From an uncultured Saprospiraceae bacterium (GTDB lineage Bacteria > Bacteroidota > Bacteroidia > Chitinophagales > Saprospiraceae): a DNA stretch of 32,830 bases. The notes under the pieces are model-generated. The model was not told where the DNA came from, made no database searches, and worked only from the letters and a program-made list of their open reading frames with translations. Positions 8,010-16,847 of the stretch are shown here, one piece after another. Each line of letters begins with the position of its first letter. Positions within the stretch are counted from its first letter, which is position 1. The DNA is taken from assembly GCA_937924145.1 (NCBI GenBank), contig CALDTJ010000124.1, forward strand, positions 1 to 32,830, read 5' to 3'. A program made the translations under genes and the position numbers.

Positions 8010-9296
8010 TTATTCTTTTGTGACATAATCTTTTACAGCATCAACCAATCTATCTAGATCTTTCGTCAAAGTATAAACATTCGGAGTGATTCTAACCCCA
8101 GAAATATTTTCCCAAGTGATAGCCACCGAATGAATTTGATGTTTGCCCATTAGATATTGAGCAACTTCTCTAGGTGTTTTACCTTCGACTGCTAGCAAGG
8201 CGATTGCTCCACTATATTTTGGAGATAAAGAGGTGTTAATGCTGACCCCTTCTAGTTTTAAAACCCGTTCTGTCCAATATTTTTTTAGATATTGTAAACG
8301 TGCCGCTTTTCTTTCTGCCCCGATCATCAAATGAAAGTCTGCGGCCTGTCCGATTCCTTGTTCGATGGCAATGGACCGAGTACCCAAATGTTCGAATTTT
8401 CGAATGTCATAGCTGACGACTTGCGGTGCCGCAAATAACGGATATAAATTTCTAATTTTATCCTTTTTGACGTATAATAATCCACTACCAAAAGGAGCGC
8501 ACAACCATTTGTGTAAACTCGTTCCAAAATAATCACAGTTTAAGTCTGGAATTTTAAAATCTAGTTGACCAAATGTATGAGCACCGTCTACCAATACCTC
8601 TACATATTTCGCTTTGGCAGCTTTGGCTATTGCCGCAACGGGTAAGACCTGACCACTCCAATTAATCATGTGTGTGATATGGACCAATCTTGTTTTGGGA
8701 CTGAATTGGTCTAAGTATCGGTTGATTATTGTTTCGTCATTTTCCATGACGGGATCTAAGTTGACCCATTTTAAGACAATGCCATCCCTATGTTCTCGCT
8801 GTTTCCAAGCGTTGATCATATTAGGGTAATCTTGCTTGCTCAATACTACTTCATCTCCTGCTTTCAGTTGTAATCCGAAGATGACATTTGCCAATGATTC
8901 TGTGGTATTCCTATGAATGGCAATTTCCTCTTTACTACAGCCAGCAATGTCGGCTAACTTGGCACGCAATGGTTCTTTGCCTTGCCGATCAAGGATGTGC
9001 CACATATAATGAGAAGGCAATTCATTGCTGAGTTGGTTGTATCTTTCTACCGCTTCTTGTACGACTTTGGGAGAGGGAGAAACACCGCCATTATTCAAAT
9101 TCAATACGCTTGGGGAGACAGTATAGGCTTGTTTGATTAAATGCCAGAAGTCTTCATCTTCGACGGATGATTTTGAGTTGGGAGTAGTTTTTATTTTTTC
9201 TAATAACTTTTTTCCTTCTTGGGTACTGAAAAAGGGTAGGGAAGTGGCTGCTGTTAAGGTGCTTAATTGCTGTAGGAATTTTCTTCTGGATTTCAT
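8010..9296 (-). CDS. Tat-exported aminotransferase class V-fold protein (isopenicillin N epimerase-like)
   Basis: A 428-residue protein. Residues 1-25 carry a twin-arginine signal (SRRKFLQ followed by a hydrophobic stretch), so export as a folded PLP enzyme is likely. The rest is a class V aminotransferase fold: LNNGGVSPSP near the start, HRNTTESLANVIFGL, VDGAHTFGQLD for the PLP-ring aspartate, and the PLP lysine in TSLHKWLCAPFGSG (Lys263). The GVRITPNVYT C-terminus fits CefD/NifS-like relatives. Reaction and substrate cannot be read from sequence. It appears to be the first gene of a minus-strand run with the aminotransferase 41 bases downstream. No clear TAnnTTTG box was found upstream. Confidence 0.85.
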   Translation of the reverse strand: MKSRRKFLQQLSTLTAATSLPFFSTQEGKKLLEKIKTTPNSKSSVEDEDFWHLIKQAYTVSPSVLNLNNGGVSPSPKVVQEAVERYNQLSNELPSHYMWHILDRQGKEPLRAKLADIAGCSKEEIAIHRNTTESLANVIFGLQLKAGDEVVLSKQDYPNMINAWKQREHRDGIVLKWVNLDPVMENDETIINRYLDQFSPKTRLVHITHMINWSGQVLPVAAIAKAAKAKYVEVLVDGAHTFGQLDFKIPDLNCDYFGTSLHKWLCAPFGSGLLYVKKDKIRNLYPLFAAPQVVSYDIRKFEHLGTRSIAIEQGIGQAADFHLMIGAERKAARLQYLKKYWTERVLKLEGVSINTSLSPKYSGAIALLAVEGKTPREVAQYLMGKHQIHSVAITWENISGVRITPNVYTLTKDLDRLVDAVKDYVTKE

Positions 9297-9429
9297 TGCA
9301 AGCTTTTAAGTTTCAAGTTATGATATTATCCTTTGATTCTTATAGCTTTTCAACGATTTATTTTTTTGGATGGATGATTTAGTTGCTGATATTTTCATAG
9401 GGACATACCTTATTCGCAGTCCTGCGAGA

Positions 9430-9612
9430 TTAGACGTTGACTTTTCCCCACGGATAGATAAATTCCACGGATTCAGACGTTGACATTTGTAACGATGAAA
9501 CTTTATAACACTGAATTAGACATTGATTAATGTTTATTTTATTTTTTTGAAAATATTGCCGTCAACACTTAATTCCGTGTTCCTAATATCCGTGTTAAAT
9601 AACAACTCCTAG
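9430..9612. repeat. Dispersed CCGTGT repeat family, locus 2 (divergent halves)
   Basis: The left half (9430-9527) is on the minus strand: TTAGACGTTGAC, CCACGGATAGAT, TTCCACGGATTCAGACGTTGAC and AACACTGAATTAGACATTGA. The right half (9561-9612) is on the plus strand: GTCAACACTTAATTCCGTGT, ATATCCGTGTTAAA. The two halves point away from each other across an AT-rich spacer. This is the only sizeable content of the 9297-9640 gap. Confidence 0.65.
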
Positions 9613-9640
9613 TTCTGTCGTAATGTATGAACCTAAAAAT

Positions 9641-9682
9641 AGAAAAGGCTAATGGTTCCAAATAACCGTTAGCCTTTTCTAT
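9641..9682 (-). terminator. Terminator, probably bidirectional, after the DUF5916 gene
   Basis: AGAAAAGGCTAATGGTT (9641-9657) pairs with AACCGTTAGCCTTTTCT (9664-9680), 17 bp with one wobble, around a 6-nt loop. Read on the minus strand the stem is followed by TATTTTTAGG, giving a U-rich tail for the gene ending at 9744. It is also T-rich on the plus side. Confidence 0.8.
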
Positions 9683-9690
9683 TTTGCTTA

Positions 9691-9741
9691 CAACCAGCAA
9701 CTAGCAACCAGCAACCAGTAACCAGCAACCAGTATAACCAG
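9691..9741. repeat. Heptamer tandem repeat (CAACCAG)n
   Basis: Six consecutive 7-bp units (CAACCAG, CAACTAG, CAACCAG, CAACCAG, TAACCAG, CAACCAG) run from 9691 to 9732, followed by TATAACCAG. They lie between the stop codon of the DUF5916 gene and its terminator. The same heptamer family occurs at 22782-22842. Confidence 0.85.
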
Positions 9742-9743
9742 TC

Positions 9744-12020
9744 CTACAACGTAAACCAATAATTCACCTTAAAAACCAAAGCCCGATTTTTAGGGCCAAA
9801 ATTTTGGATCCTAAAGTTGTCTGCAAGATCATCCGTCTCTGCGAAATAATTATCAGTATAAACCAAGAAAATATCAGACATTGGAGCAAAACGCCATTGT
9901 AGTCTACTATTGATATTAAAGTTTTCGGCTTGGGTGTTGTATTGGATAAAGGTGGTCCACCATAAGTTATTGGAGAAGTTGATTTCTATTTTTGGACTTA
10001 CGGCGAATAATTGTCGTTCGCCGTAGATTCCTCCAAATTGAAGATCGTTATATTCAAACTTTAAACCAAAATTACCCCAAGGCTGTACTCTGTAATTGGC
10101 CTCCAACTCTACGCCCTTTCTAGTACCAGTATAAAAACCACCATATCTAAGTCGCGCCTCATAAGACAATGCTTTTCTGCCATCAGATTGATACTCCACT
10201 CTAATATCTGAGGTAGTATATCGTCCAGCAGGCAAAGGCTCTGCATCGGTAAAAGCAAAAGGGAATTGGAGTGCTATTGAACTATTTCCTCCTCGAATTC
10301 TAAAAGAACTCCTGCCTTTGAAACTTATTCTGTAGGAGATGGAATTGGTTCTTTCTAGAAAATCTCCTCCATCTGCCTTGGTTACCCACCAATTGAACAT
10401 ACTGATATTTTGGGAGTTGATATTGCTGCCACTTTGCTTAGGGTAGATAGTGTAGCCTATATCTGAGAAAAATGAGCCAAAACCTATTCTATGAGTTATA
10501 TCCTCCACGGCATCGTAGTGATTTATTCTATTTAGGAAACCCATGTCTGCGAAATAGTTATTTTGAACTTCGTAATAGTTAACTAACCCCGTCCAATTTC
10601 GATCTCGATACCTTACGCCACCTTTGAAATAATAATCCTTATCAGAGAAGCCTTCTTTGAAAGAGTGGTTGTAGCCTGCCCAACTTTGCCATTTATTGTT
10701 GTCGGAAATATAGTTAAATTCCAAGCCTGCGTTTCTACCGTAATCAGTAGAAGAAAATGCTTTATCTTGATAAGCTTGTCTATTCGTGAAAAAACCTTTT
10801 ATCACGGATCGACCGAAAACTTGTTGATGGAAACTCGTAGCAGTATAATTTTGACCAGCAAAGTTATCTGTCTGTTTGGTTTGCATATTCAATACACCAA
10901 CTCTAAGGGTTTTTGTTGCGTTCCCTGTGAGCCTTAAACCGTAAAGAATTGGAATGGAATTTCCATCATCATCTAATCCAATTTTCCTAGAGAAAAATGG
11001 CCTTGCGGATGAATTTCCAAAATCAGCGAAAATATCTGTATTTTCTAAAAAGAATAAGCGTTGTTCAGGCAAGCGAACATTAAATCTAGTCAAGTTCGTG
11101 ACCTGTTCATCTACTTCTACTTGGGAGAAATCTGGATTTACCGTAACATCTAAATTTAGGGAAGAAGTGACTGCAATTTTTGCATCTAATCCTGCATTAA
11201 TTTGATTGGTCGTTGATCCATTATCTTCGAAATCCTTGAAAGAAGAACCTGATACGTAAGGAATGATTGCTACATTTCCCTTAGCTTTTTTCGGGGCCTT
11301 ATCCCAGATCAATGCGCCTGTATAATTCAGGTCAACAGATCGAAACTGTACGGGTACTTGTGACCAAACGTGAAATGTATTATTACTTGCTTCTGTTCTG
11401 ATAAAGTTAATTCCCCAGGTGGTTTTCGTTTCATCATACCGCAAAGATTTGAAAGGAATCGCCATTTCTGCTGTCCAGCCTGTTGCGTGCCTGGTTGCTT
11501 TTGAAAACCACTTATTATCCCAATCGTCATTCATGGCGCCACTACCTGGTCGACTTCCTCTACTACCTGTATCTCCTGTCAATAAACCTTCCATTTGCAC
11601 ACCGTAAGGATTCACTCCGAACATGAAACCATTACTTTTTTGATTGACAGGATCTAAAACAACCACAATATTATCACCACTCCAAAAGTCAACATCTCGT
11701 TTCAATGTTTGGATGATCGTACCATTGGGATCGTTCATTTCAGCAGCTATGTAGATGAAATTATCGTCATAGGTGACCTTCATGCTAGTCGTCAGATCAG
11801 CTCTTTTATCATCAACTGGAAAGCTTAACCAAAAGTCCGATACTGCCTGTGCATTTTTCCAAACTTCTTCGTTTAATTGACCATCCAACTTAATTTTTTC
11901 GTCAGTCTTGTTAATTCTTAGTTGGTATTCTTGTTGTCGGTCTTCGTTGCCGCCGCCATTATTTGCGAAAAGCAGAAAGGTACTTAATACAAAGCAGATA
12001 GTGTAAAAATACTTACTCAT
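9744..12020 (-). CDS. CBM9-like / DUF5916 outer-membrane beta-barrel protein
   Basis: The protein has 758 residues from the ATG at 12020; an in-frame TTG two codons earlier is less likely. It opens with a signal peptide (SKYFYTICFVLSTFLLFANN). An N-terminal family-9 carbohydrate-binding-like domain follows (about 35-215: KLDGQLNEEVWKNA, DDNFIYIAAEMND, TWGINFIRTE). The rest is DUF5916 (LPEQRLFFLENTDIF, RPFFSRKIGL), made of alternating amphipathic strands ending in an aromatic/hydrophobic C-terminus (KVNYWFTL), as expected of an outer-membrane barrel. The ligand is not predictable. A TAnnTTTG box lies about 55 bases upstream and a strong terminator follows, so it is probably monocistronic. Confidence 0.88.
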   Translation of the reverse strand: MSKYFYTICFVLSTFLLFANNGGGNEDRQQEYQLRINKTDEKIKLDGQLNEEVWKNAQAVSDFWLSFPVDDKRADLTTSMKVTYDDNFIYIAAEMNDPNGTIIQTLKRDVDFWSGDNIVVVLDPVNQKSNGFMFGVNPYGVQMEGLLTGDTGSRGSRPGSGAMNDDWDNKWFSKATRHATGWTAEMAIPFKSLRYDETKTTWGINFIRTEASNNTFHVWSQVPVQFRSVDLNYTGALIWDKAPKKAKGNVAIIPYVSGSSFKDFEDNGSTTNQINAGLDAKIAVTSSLNLDVTVNPDFSQVEVDEQVTNLTRFNVRLPEQRLFFLENTDIFADFGNSSARPFFSRKIGLDDDGNSIPILYGLRLTGNATKTLRVGVLNMQTKQTDNFAGQNYTATSFHQQVFGRSVIKGFFTNRQAYQDKAFSSTDYGRNAGLEFNYISDNNKWQSWAGYNHSFKEGFSDKDYYFKGGVRYRDRNWTGLVNYYEVQNNYFADMGFLNRINHYDAVEDITHRIGFGSFFSDIGYTIYPKQSGSNINSQNISMFNWWVTKADGGDFLERTNSISYRISFKGRSSFRIRGGNSSIALQFPFAFTDAEPLPAGRYTTSDIRVEYQSDGRKALSYEARLRYGGFYTGTRKGVELEANYRVQPWGNFGLKFEYNDLQFGGIYGERQLFAVSPKIEINFSNNLWWTTFIQYNTQAENFNINSRLQWRFAPMSDIFLVYTDNYFAETDDLADNFRIQNFGPKNRALVFKVNYWFTL

Positions 12021-12392
12021 CTTCAATGGGTTCTAGTTTTATTAGTCAGGTAAAATGCCTACTCTTAAAACTGCAAAGATAAGTGATAAGTTGGGGGGTA
12101 ATTCTGATTTCTTTTTGAAGATTTACTGTAGAATGGAGTTAATTACTGGTTTTTGGAGTTAAAGATTTGAAAATCAATAGGTAAGGTGTAAGTAATTGTA
12201 ACCAGTTATGCTTAGTTGCCAAATAAAATATTGCACAATAATGGCTTTTTTAGTTTTTAAAATGAATGATTATGCGATTTTGGTAAATATGCGTATAAAA
12301 TTCTGTCGTAAATATTATGTTGAAAGTAGGATTCTTATTAAATTTGGCAAAGAACAAAATCTAATAAGCATCCATTTTTCGTTCGTTCTTAC
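12021..12392. other. AT-rich intergenic region holding the DUF5916 promoter
   Basis: These 372 bases hold no convincing gene. The part near 12074 carries the minus-strand promoter listed separately. ACTGGTT (about 12146) faces AACCAGT (about 12200), a weak inverted repeat. No clear terminator for the metalloprotease gene ending at 12393 was seen. Confidence 0.5.
12074..12081 (-). promoter_or_regulatory. Promoter -7 box for the DUF5916 gene
   Basis: On the minus strand the sequence reads TATCTTTG, an exact TAnnTTTG match, 53 bases before the ATG at 12020. No clear TTTG -33 box is present at the normal distance, so only the -7 element supports it. Confidence 0.4.
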
Positions 12393-15242
12393 TTAGTTTC
12401 CACGATTCAGGACACTCACTTTACTACCATTTGCTTTCCATAGATTGAAATCCAAACTATTGATGATACCATTTCCATCAGCATCGGCAGGAGAGTAGGA
12501 GTTAACTGCAGCTCCAGCTTGTTTCCAAAGATTGAAATCCAGACTGTTGATGATCCCATTTCCATCAAAATCACCGCTACTCATGAAGTATTTACCGTCA
12601 ATTAATTTTTGTTGATCGTTGCCCATAGTTGCATCGGCGGATGAAGAGAAATCGAATTCAACGGGGTCGTCGCTCAGCGGTTGAGCAGTACTACTTATAA
12701 TTGGTAAATGACTTTTATGAAAAATTGCGATGTAATAATTTTTATCGTCTAAGCCTTCAAATTTAATAGTTTCATTTCCTAAAACATCTGTTAATTTTCC
12801 ATGACTATTTACCAATACAGGTTGTGTGGCAATAACCAGATTCATATCATGCTCATCCCTTAATTCTAATAATAACCAATCTACAGCGTTACTTGGAAAG
12901 CTCGCTACCGTTGCTGCCTGTCCATAGTTAAATGGTGCGGTATTGAAAGGGTGATCAGTAGGAATTAGATCATTATCTAATAAGTTGGTATTGAGCAAGT
13001 TTGTAGAGGTGTTATAGTATCCCTCTAGCATTAGACTGACTCTGGCTGAAGTACTCTTGGTAGTAGCAACAGCACCACACGGAGCAGGCAAAAGCGTCAT
13101 GGGTTCATGACTAGAAATACAATTCGGTTGAATAGCAATATCTATTTTATGCTTACAACCATTTGCTGCATTTGGCGTCAAATCTCTACTTTGAACTCCA
13201 TTTCTAACAGAATAATGCATGATTTCATCCGCATTGATAACATGACCTAAGCCATGGGCGTGTCCTAGTTCGTGAAGTGCAATGCTTTGAAAATCGTATT
13301 GGGTTGCTTGTGGAGGCCACGGACCAAAGTTCCAACTAAAACTTCCCATTGAGGAATTGGGCATAAACTGTATATCAAATTCTTTTAAATACCAAACAGT
13401 ATTGTGACCGCTACAAGAGGTATTACCTGATGCTTTGTATCTTGACGTAGTAATAGCTAAAACTCCAAGAGGTAAATTGGGTTCATAGAGTACCACACAA
13501 TTTCCATCATTACCAAACCCTGTGGTTGTCCCAGATTTATCAATTTGCCAATTGACCCCACTATTACAAATCCAAGTATCTATCGCATTTTCTAAAGGAA
13601 CAACCGCAGAGGAATAAGCAAAATCTGATGTTGTATTCAGCTGTATGGTGTATCCACCCCCTTCGTTTCGATTGGTAAACTTAATGTTTTGTCGTGTTTT
13701 ACTATCAAAACTCCTAAACGAGCTATAGAGAGAATTGATAGCATAATCAACATTTATAGTAGCCGTTCCAACAGTTGTTCCACTGCTATTTTTTACGACT
13801 AAATTGCCTGTTCCAGCTCTAGTTGGTATTTTTACACGAATCTCCGTATCTGACCAAGAGATAAAGTCACTTTCATAATCTATCGTAATTATGGTTCTAC
13901 CTCCCAAATCACTGTTTGGAAATTCAACAGATCCAGTTGTGGAACCGAATCCTGACCCTTTGATGATTAAGTCCTGATCTCCCTCGATTGTTCCAGTCAC
14001 AAAAGTAGGATTTACGACCCCATTTCCATTTGTTATTTCTAGAATGGGTAGTCTTAGTTCTCCTATATTTTCATCGGTTTCACAAGTTGCTACACCAGCG
14101 CAAGTACAACCATCTATAAGGTAGATATCACGTAAGGTATTAGGATTTCCATCATCACATGGAGTGCCTGGTACTGCTGGTGAATTCTTGTCGTCAGGGG
14201 CACAGTCCTTGATATCGCAAAGGTTATCGTTATCTCTGTCCTTACAAAGTATTTCTGTGATTTCTACTACAAATTCTTTGTAACAGCTTATATCATTATT
14301 ACCATACATCCATATCTGCACCACCTTATTTCCTATCTGTAATCCTTCAATATATTGAGTTTCGGAGCAATCGCCATCACATATTAAGTAAGATTGTCCA
14401 TTGGTTTCGCTACCTATGATTTCTATTTTTTCAGATTTTGCGGTTAGATTATCAATTCTAATTATTCCACCTTGTGCAGTAATGACAATGTTTTCACAAT
14501 CGACTGGTTGACCAGAATTTCCAGCACAAGTACAGCCATCTGCTTGGATCTGGTCATTTTCTGTTTGAGGGTTATTATCATTACAAGGTGCGCCAACAGG
14601 CTTTGGGTAATTGGGGTCTAAATCATCACAATCTAAAGCAGAACAGACGCCGTCTTTGTCTAAATCTACCGTTACATCTCTAGGTTTATAAATTTCTCCA
14701 CTTGGAGTCATTGCTACCATTTTGGTTATTTCTTTCACCGTTTCCATCATGGTTTTTTCGTTCATCGGTTCTTGTTCTACATAATCTACATATTTTCCAT
14801 CTTTGTAACCCATTACTCCTTGTACATGAGCGAAAGGTTGAAAATGAGCCATTCTTTTTTCTGCAGTATTCTGATCTGGACGAATGGTATTTTCTGCGGC
14901 ATTTTCGACCATCAAAACATACTCTTGACCTACTTCCATTGCTACATTCGGCGTCACGATTTCTAATGTTCCATCGACTTCGCCTCCTCTCAAAATTAAT
15001 TGAAAAGTATAGACACTACTCAGTACCTTCATATAGCACCGAGCTTCCATTGTATAAGCCGTATAGATATTTTCTTTATTGGCATCCCAGTAAGATTCTG
15101 CTGAGATGGCTTTTGCCATTATAATTTGACTTGATTTGGCAATTCTTTCATCTAGTTGAATGGGTAACACTGTTGCAAGTGCAGGTTGAAAGGTAGTAAT
15201 TAAAATGCATAGTAGAATAATGTGTTTAACGATTTGTTTCAT
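12393..15242 (-). CDS. Secreted matrixin-like metalloprotease with TIG domain and C-terminal dockerin-like repeats
   Basis: This 949-residue protein has a signal peptide (about 1-23). The N-terminal region is followed by two Cys/Asp-rich segments of the type DxDxDGVCxxxDCDD..GAPCNDNNPQT..DGCTCAG, common in Saprospiraceae secreted proteins. An IPT/TIG domain follows (about 395-500). The zinc site HELGHAHGLGH starts at His657 and matches the metzincin HExxHxxGxxH motif; a Met-turn candidate (EIMHYS) follows. The C-terminus has two dockerin-like calcium-binding repeats (FDGNGIINSLDFNLWK and DADGNGIINSLDFNLWK). No T9SS sorting domain is visible, so the export and anchoring route is unclear. Extracellular calcium-dependent proteolysis is inferred; substrate unknown. 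Confidence 0.87.
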   Translation of the reverse strand: MKQIVKHIILLCILITTFQPALATVLPIQLDERIAKSSQIIMAKAISAESYWDANKENIYTAYTMEARCYMKVLSSVYTFQLILRGGEVDGTLEIVTPNVAMEVGQEYVLMVENAAENTIRPDQNTAEKRMAHFQPFAHVQGVMGYKDGKYVDYVEQEPMNEKTMMETVKEITKMVAMTPSGEIYKPRDVTVDLDKDGVCSALDCDDLDPNYPKPVGAPCNDNNPQTENDQIQADGCTCAGNSGQPVDCENIVITAQGGIIRIDNLTAKSEKIEIIGSETNGQSYLICDGDCSETQYIEGLQIGNKVVQIWMYGNNDISCYKEFVVEITEILCKDRDNDNLCDIKDCAPDDKNSPAVPGTPCDDGNPNTLRDIYLIDGCTCAGVATCETDENIGELRLPILEITNGNGVVNPTFVTGTIEGDQDLIIKGSGFGSTTGSVEFPNSDLGGRTIITIDYESDFISWSDTEIRVKIPTRAGTGNLVVKNSSGTTVGTATINVDYAINSLYSSFRSFDSKTRQNIKFTNRNEGGGYTIQLNTTSDFAYSSAVVPLENAIDTWICNSGVNWQIDKSGTTTGFGNDGNCVVLYEPNLPLGVLAITTSRYKASGNTSCSGHNTVWYLKEFDIQFMPNSSMGSFSWNFGPWPPQATQYDFQSIALHELGHAHGLGHVINADEIMHYSVRNGVQSRDLTPNAANGCKHKIDIAIQPNCISSHEPMTLLPAPCGAVATTKSTSARVSLMLEGYYNTSTNLLNTNLLDNDLIPTDHPFNTAPFNYGQAATVASFPSNAVDWLLLELRDEHDMNLVIATQPVLVNSHGKLTDVLGNETIKFEGLDDKNYYIAIFHKSHLPIISSTAQPLSDDPVEFDFSSSADATMGNDQQKLIDGKYFMSSGDFDGNGIINSLDFNLWKQAGAAVNSYSPADADGNGIINSLDFNLWKANGSKVSVLNRGN

Positions 15243-15937
15243 ACTGCAGTTTGTCTAATCTTTATAAGTTGGGGATTTTAAAGTCAATAAAAAATATCAC
15301 TTTTAAAGCCGAAACTTTAGCTTTTCTATTATTCTAAACTAGCTTTTCTTTTGAGCATTTTTATTCGAATGAGCTATAAAGTTCATAATAGGAAGTATAT
15401 AAGGGGAAATAGCTGACCTAACTATCAATACCTATTCATTGAGAAGGGGGAGATTGCGGCATTTTCTTTTTTGATTAGAAAACAGTCGCTAGTTCAAGTA
15501 TTTTAAAACTATTTTTATTTGGAGGAGAAAAGATTTAGAGAAAGGGGAAAAATACTTAATACGTATCATTCTATGTAGTAGGAATTACGTGCAAATTACT
15601 TATTTTTAGTTTTTAAAAAATAACCACCCTTTTATTATTTGTGACATGATAAAATGTTTATTTTTATGATTTTAATCATAATCTTTGCTGTTGTGATTTA
15701 TAGTTTGTTGATTTTTAATTACTTATAAATTTTATAAAACCTTTGAATATAAAATAACTAAGCACCTTAATTGATGATTTTATTCGTTTTTAGCTGATTT
15801 ACTTCAAATAAATAGGTTGGTTAAAGTTTAAATACTTGAAAATCAGGTGTATAATTTCAATTATTTTTTTGGTAGCAAAAATGATAGATTTCTTTTGAAA
15901 AGTGACAAGAATCGAAGCCGTAAAAAGTTTCAGACAT

Positions 15938-15975
15938 AAAAACAGGACAGCTAACATTTAAGGTAGCTAGTCCTG
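15938..15975 (-). terminator. Orphan terminator-like hairpin (minus direction)
   Basis: CAGGAC+AGCTA (15943-15953) pairs with TAGCT+GTCCTG (15964-15975), 11 bp with one bulged A. Read on the minus strand the stem ends ...GTCCTG followed by TTTTTATG. No minus-strand gene lies directly upstream (the nearest is purU, with its own terminator), so it may end an unannotated transcript. Confidence 0.5.
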
Positions 15976-16520
15976 CACACTATGAAACACTATTTCTTGA
16001 AATGGTTTTTTAGAATGTTTAAATTGGTGGAAGTTTTCTCTTAAGAGATGTTTAATGAAACATATGCCTAAAAGAACCATTCTGTCTAACACATTCAAGG
16101 TGATAATCATAGTTTTAAAAGCTTGAAATTCAGCGATTTAAAATCACCTATTTTTAGCTTTGATATAAATATAGTGCTATTTCGAATAATTTTTAATATA
16201 ATTTGTAGTATTTTTTTATTATTAATTTTAATTTGGATTTATTCATTATTTTGACGCTTGTATATTGTTTTAAGTGAAAGACATTTAAAAGGAGGTTACT
16301 GAAATGATATTTTTGATTTTGAATGATTTTAAAAGAGATGACTAAGAGGAAATTATAGAGGCAGCGTCTATTGTGAAACTTAGCTTTTATGATTGGAATT
16401 AGGGCTTATTGTTGGTCTTTAGGTTATTTCTTGTTAGAAATATTGAGAAAGATAAAAGGAACTATCAAGATTACAAAGATATTATTATCAACTGGCATAA
16501 AAATTGTCATGTACTAAGTT

Positions 16521-16582
16521 ATGAGCGGAATCTTTTGTGCTTGGTTGGGGGGCTGAGCCAGAATAGACCGCTCATTTTTTGT
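16521..16582 (+). terminator. Orphan terminator-like hairpin (plus direction)
   Basis: ATGAGCGG (16521-16528) pairs perfectly with CCGCTCAT (16568-16575), followed by TTTTTTG. The 39-nt loop contains a smaller GGC-TGA-GCC hairpin. No plus-strand protein gene precedes it, so it could be the 3' end of a small RNA. Confidence 0.45.
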
Positions 16583-16611
16583 TTGATTTTGTTTACAATA
16601 TTGGACAAAAA

Positions 16612-16640
16612 TAAGGGCTAACAGCAATGTTAGCCCTTTA
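16612..16640. terminator. Bidirectional intrinsic terminator
   Basis: AAGGGCTAAC (16613-16622) and GTTAGCCCTT (16629-16638) form a perfect 10-bp stem with a 6-nt loop. T-rich tracts lie on both sides (TTATTATTTT on plus; TTATTTTTG on minus). It probably terminates purU transcripts from the right. Confidence 0.75.
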
Positions 16641-16833
16641 TTATTTTGGCACTACGGTGAAAACTATGGGTATCTTTTTGTAGTATAAATATTTTCCCTA
16701 TGTCAAGCAAAAGAAAGAGGTGCTTACAAAGCACCGCTTTCTGCGAGCACCACAGAGAGCGGTGCTTTGCAAGCACCTCTTTCTTTACGCCAAAAAACAA
16801 TCACTCACAGTTTTCACCATAGTGCATTATTTT
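16641..16833. mobile_element. MITE-like palindromic element with 7-bp flanking direct repeat
   Basis: Terminal inverted repeats GCACTACGGTGAAAACTATG (from about 16649) and its near-complement (16806-16825) differ at two or three positions. Inside, 29-base arms (16710-16738 and 16758-16786) are complementary with one mismatch. Each arm contains its own hairpin (GGTGCTT..AAGCACC), so the DNA can fold as one long stem or a cloverleaf. TTATTTT flanks both ends (16641-16647, 16827-16833) and could be a target-site duplication. No coding capacity; any parent transposon is unknown. Confidence 0.65.
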
Positions 16834-16847
16834 AAGCTTATTTCTTA

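Larger units (their letters stand above)
15243..16847. other. 1.6-kb AT-rich region without a convincing protein gene
   Basis: No open frame longer than 70 codons looks coding; the 16409-16621 frame lacks recognisable features and runs into a terminator hairpin. The region contains a minus-direction terminator-like hairpin (15938-15975), a plus-direction one (16521-16582), a bidirectional terminator (16612-16640) and a MITE-like palindrome (16648-16826). A small frame at 16304-16345 (13 codons) has an ideal AGGAGG eight bases before its ATG, unusual in this phylum. Small RNA genes are possible but not demonstrated. Confidence 0.6.

Noticed and set aside
12208-12396. 62-codon plus-strand frame
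   Set aside because: AT-rich with no protein-like composition, overlapping the end of the metalloprotease gene on the other strand.
14702-15124. 140-codon plus-strand frame
   Set aside because: Antisense shadow of the metalloprotease gene, rich in Phe/Leu/Ser as expected from a mirrored Glu/Lys-rich frame.
16409-16621. 70-codon plus-strand frame
   Set aside because: It runs through two terminator-like hairpins, starts with TTG, and shows no recognisable features or signal.
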